A DNA stretch of 55,496 nt from contig WGMQ01000044.1 of assembly GCA_016125005.1 (NCBI GenBank), forward strand, positions 1-55,496, read 5' to 3'. Positions within the stretch are counted from its first letter, which is position 1. Each line of letters begins with the position of its first letter. Source of the stretch: a bacterium. GTDB lineage: Bacteria; Sumerlaeota; Sumerlaeia; SLMS01. Of this stretch, positions 26,151-33,708 are shown one piece after another. Both the position numbers and the translations under genes were made by a program. The notes below the pieces were generated by a model, which ran no database searches, was not told the DNA's origin, and was given only the letters and a program-made list of their open reading frames with translations.

Positions 26151-27538
26151 GGAAGCTCCTCCGTGGTGAGAGAACCGCCAACGGCGCGTTCGAGGTCGGT
26201 GATGGTCACGAGGTAGTCGCGGTGAGTTCGTGTAAGGTCACGACGGACACCAATCAGGGTGCGTTGCGCATCCAGCAAATCGATGAACGTTGCCTGGCCG
26301 GACGTATAGGAAGACTGGTTCGTTGCGAAGGCTTCCTCCGCAAGTGGCAGTAAGTTCTCGTGCAGGACCTCAAGCTGCCGATCGAGAGATACGAGTCGTG
26401 GAAGTACACTTCGAATCTCCGATTCGATTTCCGACTCCTGTGCGATCCGCCGCCACTCCGCTTCTTCCAGTTTGCGCCGGGCCTGTTCCTTCGCGGCACG
26501 CCTTCTTGCGTTCGGAATCGGAATGTTGAAGCCGACCGAAACTCCCCACGCGTCCTCGCCTTCGTCGGAGGGAGCCATCGCGCCCATCGGGTTATCGGGT
26601 CGGTCGCCGACACCCACGTAGTTCAGGCCCAGCGTGAGATCCGGATAGTAGTCCTTACGCGCCAAGTCGTGGCGCAGCTCCGCCTGCTCTTCACGGAGAC
26701 GGAAGCGCTCGATCTCTGGACGTAGTGCGATTGCCTCCGAGATCAACGACTCTGCGTCGGGGAGCGAAAGCCCCGTGGCGTTGCGATGATCGAGTGGTGG
26801 GATGTCTCCCACTTCATCGACGAAGAGGAGGCGACCGATCTCCTGGCGCAGGGCTGCGATACGCGCAGGGTAGCCTGTTAGTTCGTTTTCAATGCGCGCC
26901 AGTTCCGTCTGCGACTGAAGCAGCGAACCGCGCCCGCGTTGACCAGAACCATAGAGCACAGCAGCGGCCTCCAGCGTTTGTTCGATGGTCCGCTTGTCCT
27001 CCTCGGCCAGCGCGAGCGCAGCCTGCTCATAGGCTAGGCGATACCACGCCTGCTGCACTTGCTGGCGAAGTTCCAGCATGCTTGAACGGTAACTCTGGAG
27101 GACCTGCATCGCCTCGCTGCGGGCGATGTCGCCCTGAAGGCGACGCTTCCCGAACCATGGAAACATCTGGCTGACGGTGGTCACAAACTCCTGTTCGCCG
27201 GTGCGCGTTTGCACGCCCTCGACGAACTGCATATAGCTCACACGCGGATCCATCAGCGACGACGCTTGTGGAACCTCCAGCGCGGCAGCACGGAACGCGG
27301 CAAAGTCCGCCTGAAGCCCGGGGTTGTTCAGGAACGCAGTCTCGATGGCCGCATGTAGAGTCAGCGTACCCGTCGTTGTCGTCGCCCGGTCGGCAGGCAT
27401 GAAGTCAGCGCGCGGAGGCGCGGCTTGGATCGTCGGCGGACGAAGCGCATCGCGTTCCGGAATTGTTGGTGGAAGTGACGCGCAGGCGGTCAATCCAACA
27501 GATAGCCCAGTCAGGGCAAATATATACAATAACCTCAT
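26147..27538 (-). CDS. cusC: TolC-family outer-membrane efflux lipoprotein
   Basis: 463 residues from the ATG at 27538, chosen because a lipoprotein signal (IFALTGLSVGLTAC) follows at once; the frame reaches 27625 without better support. Two OEP repeats with long coiled-coil helices follow. It forms the outer-membrane tunnel of the metal pump and is the first gene of the cusCBA operon. No strong ribosome-binding site is seen. Confidence 0.92.
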   Translation of the reverse strand: MRLLYIFALTGLSVGLTACASLPPTIPERDALRPPTIQAAPPRADFMPADRATTTTGTLTLHAAIETAFLNNPGLQADFAAFRAAALEVPQASSLMDPRVSYMQFVEGVQTRTGEQEFVTTVSQMFPWFGKRRLQGDIARSEAMQVLQSYRSSMLELRQQVQQAWYRLAYEQAALALAEEDKRTIEQTLEAAAVLYGSGQRGRGSLLQSQTELARIENELTGYPARIAALRQEIGRLLFVDEVGDIPPLDHRNATGLSLPDAESLISEAIALRPEIERFRLREEQAELRHDLARKDYYPDLTLGLNYVGVGDRPDNPMGAMAPSDEGEDAWGVSVGFNIPIPNARRRAAKEQARRKLEEAEWRRIAQESEIESEIRSVLPRLVSLDRQLEVLHENLLPLAEEAFATNQSSYTSGQATFIDLLDAQRTLIGVRRDLTRTHRDYLVTITDLERAVGGSLTTEELP

Positions 27539-27648
27539 CGAGAGATCCCGATCACGAAGGCGATAGCCGCCGCCGCACGAAGCGACGAACGGGTGGTGGC
27601 AAGCCACCGTCGCTGGCCGAGGCAAGAAGCCTCCGCCCGTGATCAGGT

Positions 27649-28140
27649 TCAGATAATGTAGACGGAGTTTAGCGCGTGAAGGGAAGGTCGCGCAAGCGGA
27701 CTACCACGCGTTGGTCGCCAGCGCGGTGCATCCTCGATTCCCGTGACCGGTGAGAAAGCGGATGCGCTGGCGGGCAAAGCGAAAGCCTGCGCGTGATACT
27801 CAATGGAAGAAACAACGAAGGGAAGAGGAGCCGCAGGAAGCTCATCGGAAGAGCCGATCTCTACCGGGCAGGGGCAACCGTTCGCATCCTCGCAAGGCCC
27901 ATCCTGCGCAGGCTTGGGGGCAGCCGCGTCATCCTGTCGCTCCGAAGGGCAGCACCCATGGGCTTCCGCAGCAGACTCTTCGTTCACCAAGACGGCGAAC
28001 GCGTCGCCACCGTGCAAGCACGCAATGCCGCACTGGCAGAACGGAAGTTGCGCCGCCACCATCGTAAACACGAACACCAGCCCGACCAGGGAGGTCAGGA
28101 TGCGCTTCGCGGGAGATGGGAGTCGGCGACGGTTCATCAT
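27649..28140 (-). CDS. Secreted Cys-rich protein
   Basis: 163 residues starting at the paired ATG (28140 or 28137). A signal peptide or anchor (ILTSLVGLVFVFTMVAAQL) is followed by Cys clusters (FCQCGIACLHGG, HGCCPSE, GPCEDANGCPCP). The clustered Cys and His suggest soft-metal binding, and its position upstream of cusC fits a metal-resistance role. I recognise no family, and the C-terminus is low in complexity. Confidence 0.6.
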   Translation of the reverse strand: MMNRRRLPSPAKRILTSLVGLVFVFTMVAAQLPFCQCGIACLHGGDAFAVLVNEESAAEAHGCCPSERQDDAAAPKPAQDGPCEDANGCPCPVEIGSSDELPAAPLPFVVSSIEYHAQAFALPASASAFSPVTGIEDAPRWRPTRGSPLARPSLHALNSVYII

Positions 28141-28177
28141 GGGATGAGAGTAGGAGCAATGGTCGGACCAGTCAAGG

Positions 28178-28438
28178 GTGGATACGGGGAGAGCGCCCGA
28201 CAACGGCGAGGAACCACAATCAAGAGAAGCCGAGGAAAGCCCCGATTGCTTCCTCGTCCTGGCGAACCTTCCGCTCGTCCTCATCGGGTGTATCGCTGAC
28301 ATCTACTTCGTGGAGACGCCCACGTTACTCGCGAACACCGGAGCACTGCTCGGCATCGGCGGCTTCATCACCTCCACGTTCCTCAACGCCATCGTGGTGC
28401 CGGTTGGGTACGCGATGATGTTTGGCAAACAAACATGA
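28178..28438 (+). CDS. Small hydrophobic protein or remnant
   Basis: 86 residues from a GTG, with a charged N-terminus and two hydrophobic segments (FLVLANLPLVLIGCIADIYF and GALLGIGGFITSTFLNAIVVPVGYAMM). It lies between the Cys-rich gene and the tyrosine recombinase on the opposite strand. I recognise no family. The ending loosely resembles the last helix of RND pumps, so it may be a remnant. AAGGG directly upstream is a weak ribosome-binding site. Confidence 0.35.
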   Translation: MDTGRAPDNGEEPQSREAEESPDCFLVLANLPLVLIGCIADIYFVETPTLLANTGALLGIGGFITSTFLNAIVVPVGYAMMFGKQT

Positions 28439-28479
28439 GTCTGAAATAGTTCAAGTAGCGGAAACCGAAGGTTTGTGAG

Positions 28480-29457
28480 CTAGAGGTCCATAGAAGTGAG
28501 TGGGTTGTCTTCAAATATCGTCGCTGACTGCACGTAGCCGCGAAGCACGGCGACCGACTTGTGGCCGGTCTGGCGGGCGATGACATGCTCGGGAACACCG
28601 GCGCGAGCTGCACAGGTAACGAACCCGGATCGCAACGAGTGCCCGCCGTAGCAAGCGGCATCAAGCCCGAGGGTTTCCAAGTGCTTCTTCACGATCTTGG
28701 CCACCGACTGTGGTGTCAGCCGAGAAGGTCGTAGGGTTCCCCATCGGTTCAAAGGCCGGAAGAGTGCGCCCTCTCCTATACCAGAAACGGTAAGATATGC
28801 ACGGACTGCGAGTACAGGACAGGTCTCGTAGTGCTTGCCGCATGGGATGCCGACCTCGCGGCCTTCCCCACTTTGGTCGGTCTTTGATCGCTTGATGGTA
28901 AGGCGGATGCCGGTATCTTCCTCGACAACCACATCTTCCACGTCCAGCGAGACGAGTTCGGATCTCCGCAGAGCGGCGGCAAAACCGAGAAGAAGCAGCG
29001 CCTTGTCACGGCGGCCTTGCAGGTCATCTCGACACGAAAGCGAGAGAGCACGCAGATCCTTGAGACCGAGTGCTTTCTTCTTTGCGACAGCCCGGCCCTT
29101 CTCGCGGCAGATCCCTTTCCATACCCTGCTCACACGGCGGTCGCGAAGAGGAGAGGGATGACATGCAAGTTCGTGAGCATTGCTGATGGTGGCCATGCGG
29201 CGTCCAATGGTGCTGGTCTTGAACCCCTCGTCGGCTTGAGCGGTCAGAAATGCCGCGACCGTCTCGGGTGCGGCGGGCAGAGGGTTCAGTCCCTGCTCCA
29301 CGCACCATAACTCGAAGGCACACCAGTCAGACCGATAAGCTCGACGCGTATTGTCGCTGACGGAAGCTTCTGCAAAGTGCCGGACCCTCTCCGCACCTCC
29401 GATCAGAGACGTGATGGCCGACTTGGGTGGCACTGATATGGGGAGGTTCTTATCCAT
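28480..29457 (-). CDS. Tyrosine recombinase/integrase
   Basis: 325 residues from the ATG at 29457 (GGAG 8 bases upstream), which avoids overlap with the serine recombinase gene. The N-terminal SAM-like core-binding domain (SDNTRRAYRSDWCAFELWC) is followed by the catalytic domain with Arg in ALRRSEL, His-x-x-Arg in GGHSLRSG, His in TGHKS and Tyr in LRGYVQ. All catalytic residues are present. It could resolve circle multimers, act at its own site, or be left from a second element. An inverted repeat lies 16 bases upstream of its start. Confidence 0.92.
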   Translation of the reverse strand: MDKNLPISVPPKSAITSLIGGAERVRHFAEASVSDNTRRAYRSDWCAFELWCVEQGLNPLPAAPETVAAFLTAQADEGFKTSTIGRRMATISNAHELACHPSPLRDRRVSRVWKGICREKGRAVAKKKALGLKDLRALSLSCRDDLQGRRDKALLLLGFAAALRRSELVSLDVEDVVVEEDTGIRLTIKRSKTDQSGEGREVGIPCGKHYETCPVLAVRAYLTVSGIGEGALFRPLNRWGTLRPSRLTPQSVAKIVKKHLETLGLDAACYGGHSLRSGFVTCAARAGVPEHVIARQTGHKSVAVLRGYVQSATIFEDNPLTSMDL

Positions 29458-29473
29458 GTCGATTTCTCCGTGT

Positions 29474-29502
29474 AGTATCGATAACCTACGCTTATCGATA
29501 CT
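29474..29502. repeat. Perfect inverted repeat between the two recombinase genes
   Basis: AGTATCGATA (29474-29483) and TATCGATACT (29493-29502) are perfect 10-bp arms around 9 bases. The site lies between the start of the tyrosine recombinase and the stop of the serine recombinase. The spacing is compatible with a tyrosine-recombinase core site, with an operator, or with an mRNA hairpin. Confidence 0.6.
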
Positions 29503-29512
29503 ATGATCGATC

Positions 29513-31468
29513 TTACGTCTTCCTCTTGCCGCGCCGTTTCTTCGAGGCCTGTGCGCCACCATCCATGGCTTCCACTTCAGCGCCGGTTTCCTCATCATAG
29601 ACGATCAGCTTGCTGTAGACGCCGTATGTCTCCCCCAGCGTGTCCGTATGGATCCTCGCGACGTGTAGCTTCTTTCGAGATGGGAACGTGGCCGGGCGCT
29701 CGATGTTCCAACTCCGAAGACGTTCGGCTTCCTTCGAGGGGCAAAGGGCGAAGATCTTCTCGTTACGCAGATAGACGACGAGCAGGCGCGGTCCTTGATA
29801 GAGCCCGTCTGTTTTCGAGCCTTTCTGGATCCACCGCTTGCGCGTGACCACCTTCACGTTGTCCACCAAGAGCATCAGACGGTTACGGAGCAGAAGTCGA
29901 AGGCGCAGCCTTTCCTGTACGTCGGTGGCGTTCTTCATCTGACCTACCAGGCGCGACATCGTGCCGATGGCTTCGTCCATGCCCTCGGCGAGTATCAGCT
30001 TTTCTGAGAGGTCATTCTCCACGGCACGTAGATCGGTCGCGACTCGTTCAAGTTCTTTCTCGGTCTTGCCAAGGAGGAGGTCGAGCCTGCGTTGAAGGGA
30101 ACGCTTGCCTGCTGCCGCGTCGAAGTCTCGACCCAGCGTGGTCATCTTCTGCCTCAGTCCTTCGGTCTGAGCAACCAGTGCGTCTCGTTGCTCCTGGAGC
30201 TTTACCGTGGCCTTTTGTGTGGATGATGGATCGACCAGATCCTGGACTTCCAAATCGAAGGCCAACGCGTACAGAACGGCGTTCTCGATTTCCTCGTACA
30301 GCCACTTGCCCGTTTCCAGACATCCGAAGTGCCGCCGCGCCCGGTCACATGAAACGTCCGGATAGACATATAGAACGGTGCCGTCTGTTGTTTTCGTTTT
30401 GGCGATCCCGAAGTGCATCGGCCCGCCGCAGTGGGCGCAGGTAACAAACCCGGTGAAGAGGTTACTAAGTTCGTCTTTGTTCTTACCACCTTTTCGTCCC
30501 TTCAAGTCGCCAGCGATGCGCATCATGCCTTGCAACACGTCGAACTCGTCCTCAGAAATCACCGCTGGGTAATAGCCCTCGATGGTTATAGAGCCTTCTT
30601 CTTCGGACTCGGGGGGCCGCTCGATAACGAGGTCGCCTACCAGCGCACGACTATTGAGTATCGCCTTCACCGTGCTGTCGGCCCACCCGTTTCGGGCACG
30701 GTTCCAAGTGGGGTACCCCTTTTCGTTCAAACTTTGCGCGATGCTCGTGAGCCCATGACCCGCGTTACGAAGCTTGACGATCTTCTTTACAACTTTCAGG
30801 CGATCACGCCTGAAAGCGAACTTCCCGCCCTCTTTCCTGTTTCCGATCTTTTTGCGCCCGACGATCTTCACCCAGCCGGGGCAGCGCTCGGTGATGGGTT
30901 CCTTGCGCCGCGCTTTTTCCACGAGCATCTGCCAGTTCGCCAGCGCGCGGTATTGCTTCGTCCTGGACTCCTCGTGGGCCCGCCACATGATCACGATGGA
31001 GATCAACACCTCCGTAGGGTTGTGGGCCACGCTGGTGCGGGTATACTCCCTCGCGCCATCTGCCAGCGTTACGATGCTGATCCCTGCGTTTAGAATTTGA
31101 AGGAAGCTCGCCAGAGCGATGCTGACGGTTTCCCTGCTTAGTCGGTCGAGTGACTCAACCACCAGGATCGAACCATCCGGAACCCTTCCCCCCTCGACTT
31201 CCTTCAGGAAGCTTCCGAGAGCCCCTTTGGTTTTGTGCTCCCCCTTGAAGCCGGAGAGCCCTTCGTCCTGCATGATGAGTCCTTCGTCAACTTCGAGGCC
31301 CCGCCTGGCAGCCCACTCGCGCGTCGCATCTAGCTGTCGCCGCTTGCTATCGCCGAGCTTCTGCCGAGGGCTTGAAAACCTGATGTACGAGTAGACCCGT
31401 GGCTTCACGACTCGTGGAGCAGCGCGGGTATCGGGACGGGCGGGAGATCGGGTGGATCGCTTCTTCAT
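29513..31468 (-). CDS. Large serine recombinase (integrase)
   Basis: 651 residues. The resolvase-type catalytic domain has YIRFSSPRQ with probable nucleophile Ser32 and VVESLDRLSRE. The recombinase domain (residues about 190-300) is followed by a zinc ribbon (CAHCGG near residue 346, with CDRARRHFGC) and a long coiled coil (about 390-490), the full layout of phiC31-like integrases. It should carry out attP x attB integration, and excision with a directionality factor that I cannot identify. Its start is 22 bp from the right P arm. Confidence 0.95.
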   Translation of the reverse strand: MKKRSTRSPARPDTRAAPRVVKPRVYSYIRFSSPRQKLGDSKRRQLDATREWAARRGLEVDEGLIMQDEGLSGFKGEHKTKGALGSFLKEVEGGRVPDGSILVVESLDRLSRETVSIALASFLQILNAGISIVTLADGAREYTRTSVAHNPTEVLISIVIMWRAHEESRTKQYRALANWQMLVEKARRKEPITERCPGWVKIVGRKKIGNRKEGGKFAFRRDRLKVVKKIVKLRNAGHGLTSIAQSLNEKGYPTWNRARNGWADSTVKAILNSRALVGDLVIERPPESEEEGSITIEGYYPAVISEDEFDVLQGMMRIAGDLKGRKGGKNKDELSNLFTGFVTCAHCGGPMHFGIAKTKTTDGTVLYVYPDVSCDRARRHFGCLETGKWLYEEIENAVLYALAFDLEVQDLVDPSSTQKATVKLQEQRDALVAQTEGLRQKMTTLGRDFDAAAGKRSLQRRLDLLLGKTEKELERVATDLRAVENDLSEKLILAEGMDEAIGTMSRLVGQMKNATDVQERLRLRLLLRNRLMLLVDNVKVVTRKRWIQKGSKTDGLYQGPRLLVVYLRNEKIFALCPSKEAERLRSWNIERPATFPSRKKLHVARIHTDTLGETYGVYSKLIVYDEETGAEVEAMDGGAQASKKRRGKRKT

Positions 31469-31490
31469 GAAGCTGAAGTACAGGATCGCA

Positions 31491-31524
31491 TTTCGTGCGT
31501 AAAGACAAAACCAGGCACGCCGGG
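31491..31524. other. attR: right P arm plus core
   Basis: TTTCGTGCGTAAAGACAAA (31491-31509) is the inverted counterpart of the left arm with one mismatch. The core ACGCCGGG is at 31517-31524, after 7 bases. Past the core the bcp frame resumes (Gly-Cys-Thr-Lys-Glu-Ser-Cys). Confidence 0.85.
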
Positions 31525-31870
31525 GTGCACCAAGGAATCCTGTGGCTTTCGCGACAACTCGGCGGAGTTCGCCAAGCTGGGGGCCGTAGTGTTGGGAGCC
31601 TCAATGCTCGACGCGAAGTCGAAGAAGAAGTTTGCCGACAAGTTCTCGCTCAACTTCCCCCTGCTCGCTGACGAGGACAACGCGGTCGCGACGGCCTACG
31701 GCGTCTGGGTCGAAAAGTCCATGTACGGCAAGAAGTACATGGGGATCTCGCGCGAGACCTTCATCATCGGCCCTGACGGCAAGATCGTTGCGCATTGGCC
31801 GAAGGCGGCGGGGAGCGAGGAGCATCCGGCTGAAGTGCTGGCGTGGTTGAAGGCGAACGCGGGCTCCTGA
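31517..31870 (+). pseudogene. bcp: 3' part of host bcp peroxiredoxin
   Basis: 117 codons from the Thr-Pro-Gly core to TGA. It contains the peroxidatic and resolving Cys (TPGCTKESCGFRD) and the rest of the fold (SKKKFADKFSLNFPLLADED, YGKKYMGISRETF). No start codon or ribosome-binding site remains at its beginning. It is in frame with copy 1 across the shared core. It has only partial identity to the complete copy at 444-941, so the two are orthologues from different sources. Whether an internal ATG (31604) is used is doubtful. Confidence 0.9.
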
Positions 31871-31887
31871 CAAGCGTTCGGACACCG

Positions 31888-31921
31888 GGCCGGGTGGAGT
31901 GATTTCACCCGGCCTTGTCCT
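31888..31921 (+). terminator. bcp: Terminator after bcp
   Basis: GGCCGGGTG (31888-31896) pairs with CACCCGGCC (31906-31914) around 9 bases, followed by TTGTCCTGTTT. It lies 18 bp after the stop of the bcp remnant and was presumably the original bcp terminator. Confidence 0.75.
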
Positions 31922-32253
31922 GTTTCCCCCCGCATCCCATCGTGTCGGCGCGGCGATCAAATCGCCGAATCGAAAAAAACCATTGTCTGGGGACGGGGCC
32001 TTGTTGCTCACATTCCCCATGATCGCGGCGTTCACCTACGAAATCCACCTCTCTGTCCTGGCCCTCCTTGGGCTCTTTGCGGTCAAGTATTACTTCTGCC
32101 TGAACGCCTCCACGAGCTACCTCTGAGCTGATTTGCAGGGCATCTGTGGTGATGCGCGTTCGCCCGACGAGCGCGCTGTCCTCAGGTCCGGCGCGGCCGG
32201 TTGTCTTTCTTCCCCTCCGCGCTCACCCTCGTCCTTCATGAGGTCTTTCCGCC
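31922..32253. other. Intergenic region, no gene supported
   Basis: 332 bases between the bcp terminator and proline dehydrogenase. A short open frame here encodes a hydrophobic 35-residue tail but has no ribosome-binding site. The promoter of the proline operon should lie here; I cannot assign its boxes. Confidence 0.5.
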
Positions 32254-33684
32254 ATGACCGAGGCTCTCGTCAGCCGTTCCGTAATTCCGGCGCAGGCCGC
32301 CGTCCGCCCGCGCGCAGCCGGGCCGCCACCCCACGAAGACCACGCGTTGGAGTCTGTCACGGTCGAACTTGGCCGCGCGATTTTTCGGGAGATTCCCAAG
32401 CACGCCCCGTCCAAAATCAGTCCCGCGCGGCTCGATGACCTGATGATGCAACTCCTCATGAGGGACGAGGATTTGCGCTACCGGATGCTGCGCTTCGTGG
32501 ACGTCTATCCCGCGCTTCGCACCGCCAAGGCGCTCGGCGAACACCTGGAGGAGTTCCTGACAAGTCCCGAACTCGCCACCGTGGGCCCCGGGCCGTTCAC
32601 GGCCCTGGCGCAATTCCTTGGCCGTTCGCGCCCCGCCACGCGCGGCGCCATTCGCCTCGCCAGCCGACTCGGCATCTCGCGCATGGGGCGGCAATTCATC
32701 GCCGGCAACACGCCGGAGGAAGTGGCGAAGAAAATCCGCCGCATGGAGCGCGAAGGCTTCCTGTTCTCGCTCGATCTGCTGGGCGAATTCGTCGTCAGCG
32801 AATCGCAGGCGGATCACTTCGCGGGCCGGTATCTCGAGATGGTGGAACGCTTCGGCAGCCTGCTCGGCACCGAGCCCTCGGGGCGCACACCGGCGGGGCC
32901 GCGCGTGAACATCTCCATCAAGCTCAGTTCCCTCACGAGCAAGTTCGAGCCAATGGATCCCGAAGGCACCAGCGCGGCCGTTCGCGAGCGGCTCCGACCG
33001 CTGGTCCGTGCCGCGCAACGCACCGGTGCCTTCATCAACGTGGACATGGAGAAGTACGAGTACCGCGACCTGACGCTGCAGATCCTTTTGGATTTGCTCG
33101 ATGAGCCCGAATTCCGCGGGTTCCCCCACCTCGGAACTGTCCATCAGGCCTACCTCAAGGACGCGCTTCCGTCGCTCGAATGGTTCCTCGGCGAACTCCG
33201 AAAGCGCGGCCAACCGCTCACGATTCGCCTCGTGAAGGGTGCCTACTGGGACAGCGAGCAAATCTGGGCGCGCGCGAAGGGCTGGCCGATTCCCGTCATC
33301 ATGGACAAGCGCGAAACCGACGCGAGTTACGAGCGCTGTCTGCGCATGCTGATCGAAAGCAACGACATCGTCCGCACCGCCGTCGCGAGCCACAATGTGC
33401 GCAGCATCGCCCATGCGATGGCCCTTGCGAAGGCCTTCAAGGTGCCCGCCGACCGCTTCGAATACCAGATGCTTTACGGCATGGCGGGCCCGATCAAGGA
33501 CGCGCTCCGCGCCATGGGCTATCCTGTCCGCATCTATACGCCGTGCGGCGAACTGCTCCCGGGCATGGCCTATCTGGTGCGCCGGATTCTCGAAAACACC
33601 AGCAATGAATCCTTCCTCCGCCAACGGTTTGCCGAAGGCGTGAGCGAGGAAAAGCTGCTCTCCGATCCGAAGTCCACCCGCTGA
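32254..33684 (+). CDS. Proline dehydrogenase
   Basis: 476 residues. FAD-dependent oxidation of proline to 1-pyrroline-5-carboxylate, at or near the membrane with quinone as acceptor. The TIM-barrel has the family signatures RLVKGAYWDSE, DKRETDASYERCL, SHNVRSIAHAM and YGMAGPIKDAL with PVRIYTPCGELLPGMAYLVRRILENTSN at the C-terminus. It has an N-terminal helical part like that of PutA but no fused aldehyde dehydrogenase; that is the next gene, 24 bp away. The start ATG is 12 bases after the AGGTC of a weak ribosome-binding site. Confidence 0.95.
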   Translation: MTEALVSRSVIPAQAAVRPRAAGPPPHEDHALESVTVELGRAIFREIPKHAPSKISPARLDDLMMQLLMRDEDLRYRMLRFVDVYPALRTAKALGEHLEEFLTSPELATVGPGPFTALAQFLGRSRPATRGAIRLASRLGISRMGRQFIAGNTPEEVAKKIRRMEREGFLFSLDLLGEFVVSESQADHFAGRYLEMVERFGSLLGTEPSGRTPAGPRVNISIKLSSLTSKFEPMDPEGTSAAVRERLRPLVRAAQRTGAFINVDMEKYEYRDLTLQILLDLLDEPEFRGFPHLGTVHQAYLKDALPSLEWFLGELRKRGQPLTIRLVKGAYWDSEQIWARAKGWPIPVIMDKRETDASYERCLRMLIESNDIVRTAVASHNVRSIAHAMALAKAFKVPADRFEYQMLYGMAGPIKDALRAMGYPVRIYTPCGELLPGMAYLVRRILENTSNESFLRQRFAEGVSEEKLLSDPKSTR

Positions 33685-33708
33685 CCCGCCGCCCCAAGGA
33701 GATTTCCC

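Larger units (their letters stand above)
170..31516. mobile_element. Serine-recombinase genomic island integrated in bcp
   Basis: The island splits a peroxiredoxin gene into a 5' part (12-169) and a 3' part (31517-31870). Both junctions share the core ACGCCGGG, and 19-bp arms lie in inverted orientation just inside each end. A large serine recombinase gene starts 22 bp inside the right arm. The interior has the hallmarks of a mobilisable island: two recombinases, an HUH-type Rep-like protein, a ParB-like protein, a restriction enzyme, regulators and a heavy-metal resistance block. I see no type IV secretion genes and no conventional relaxase, so it is more likely an integrative mobilisable element than a self-transmissible one. 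The size is about 31.3 kb. The boundaries come directly from the sequence; the transfer mode is inferred. Confidence 0.88.

Noticed and set aside
31899..32126. 75-codon frame after the bcp terminator
   Set aside because: It begins inside the terminator region, lacks a ribosome-binding site and has no recognisable similarity.
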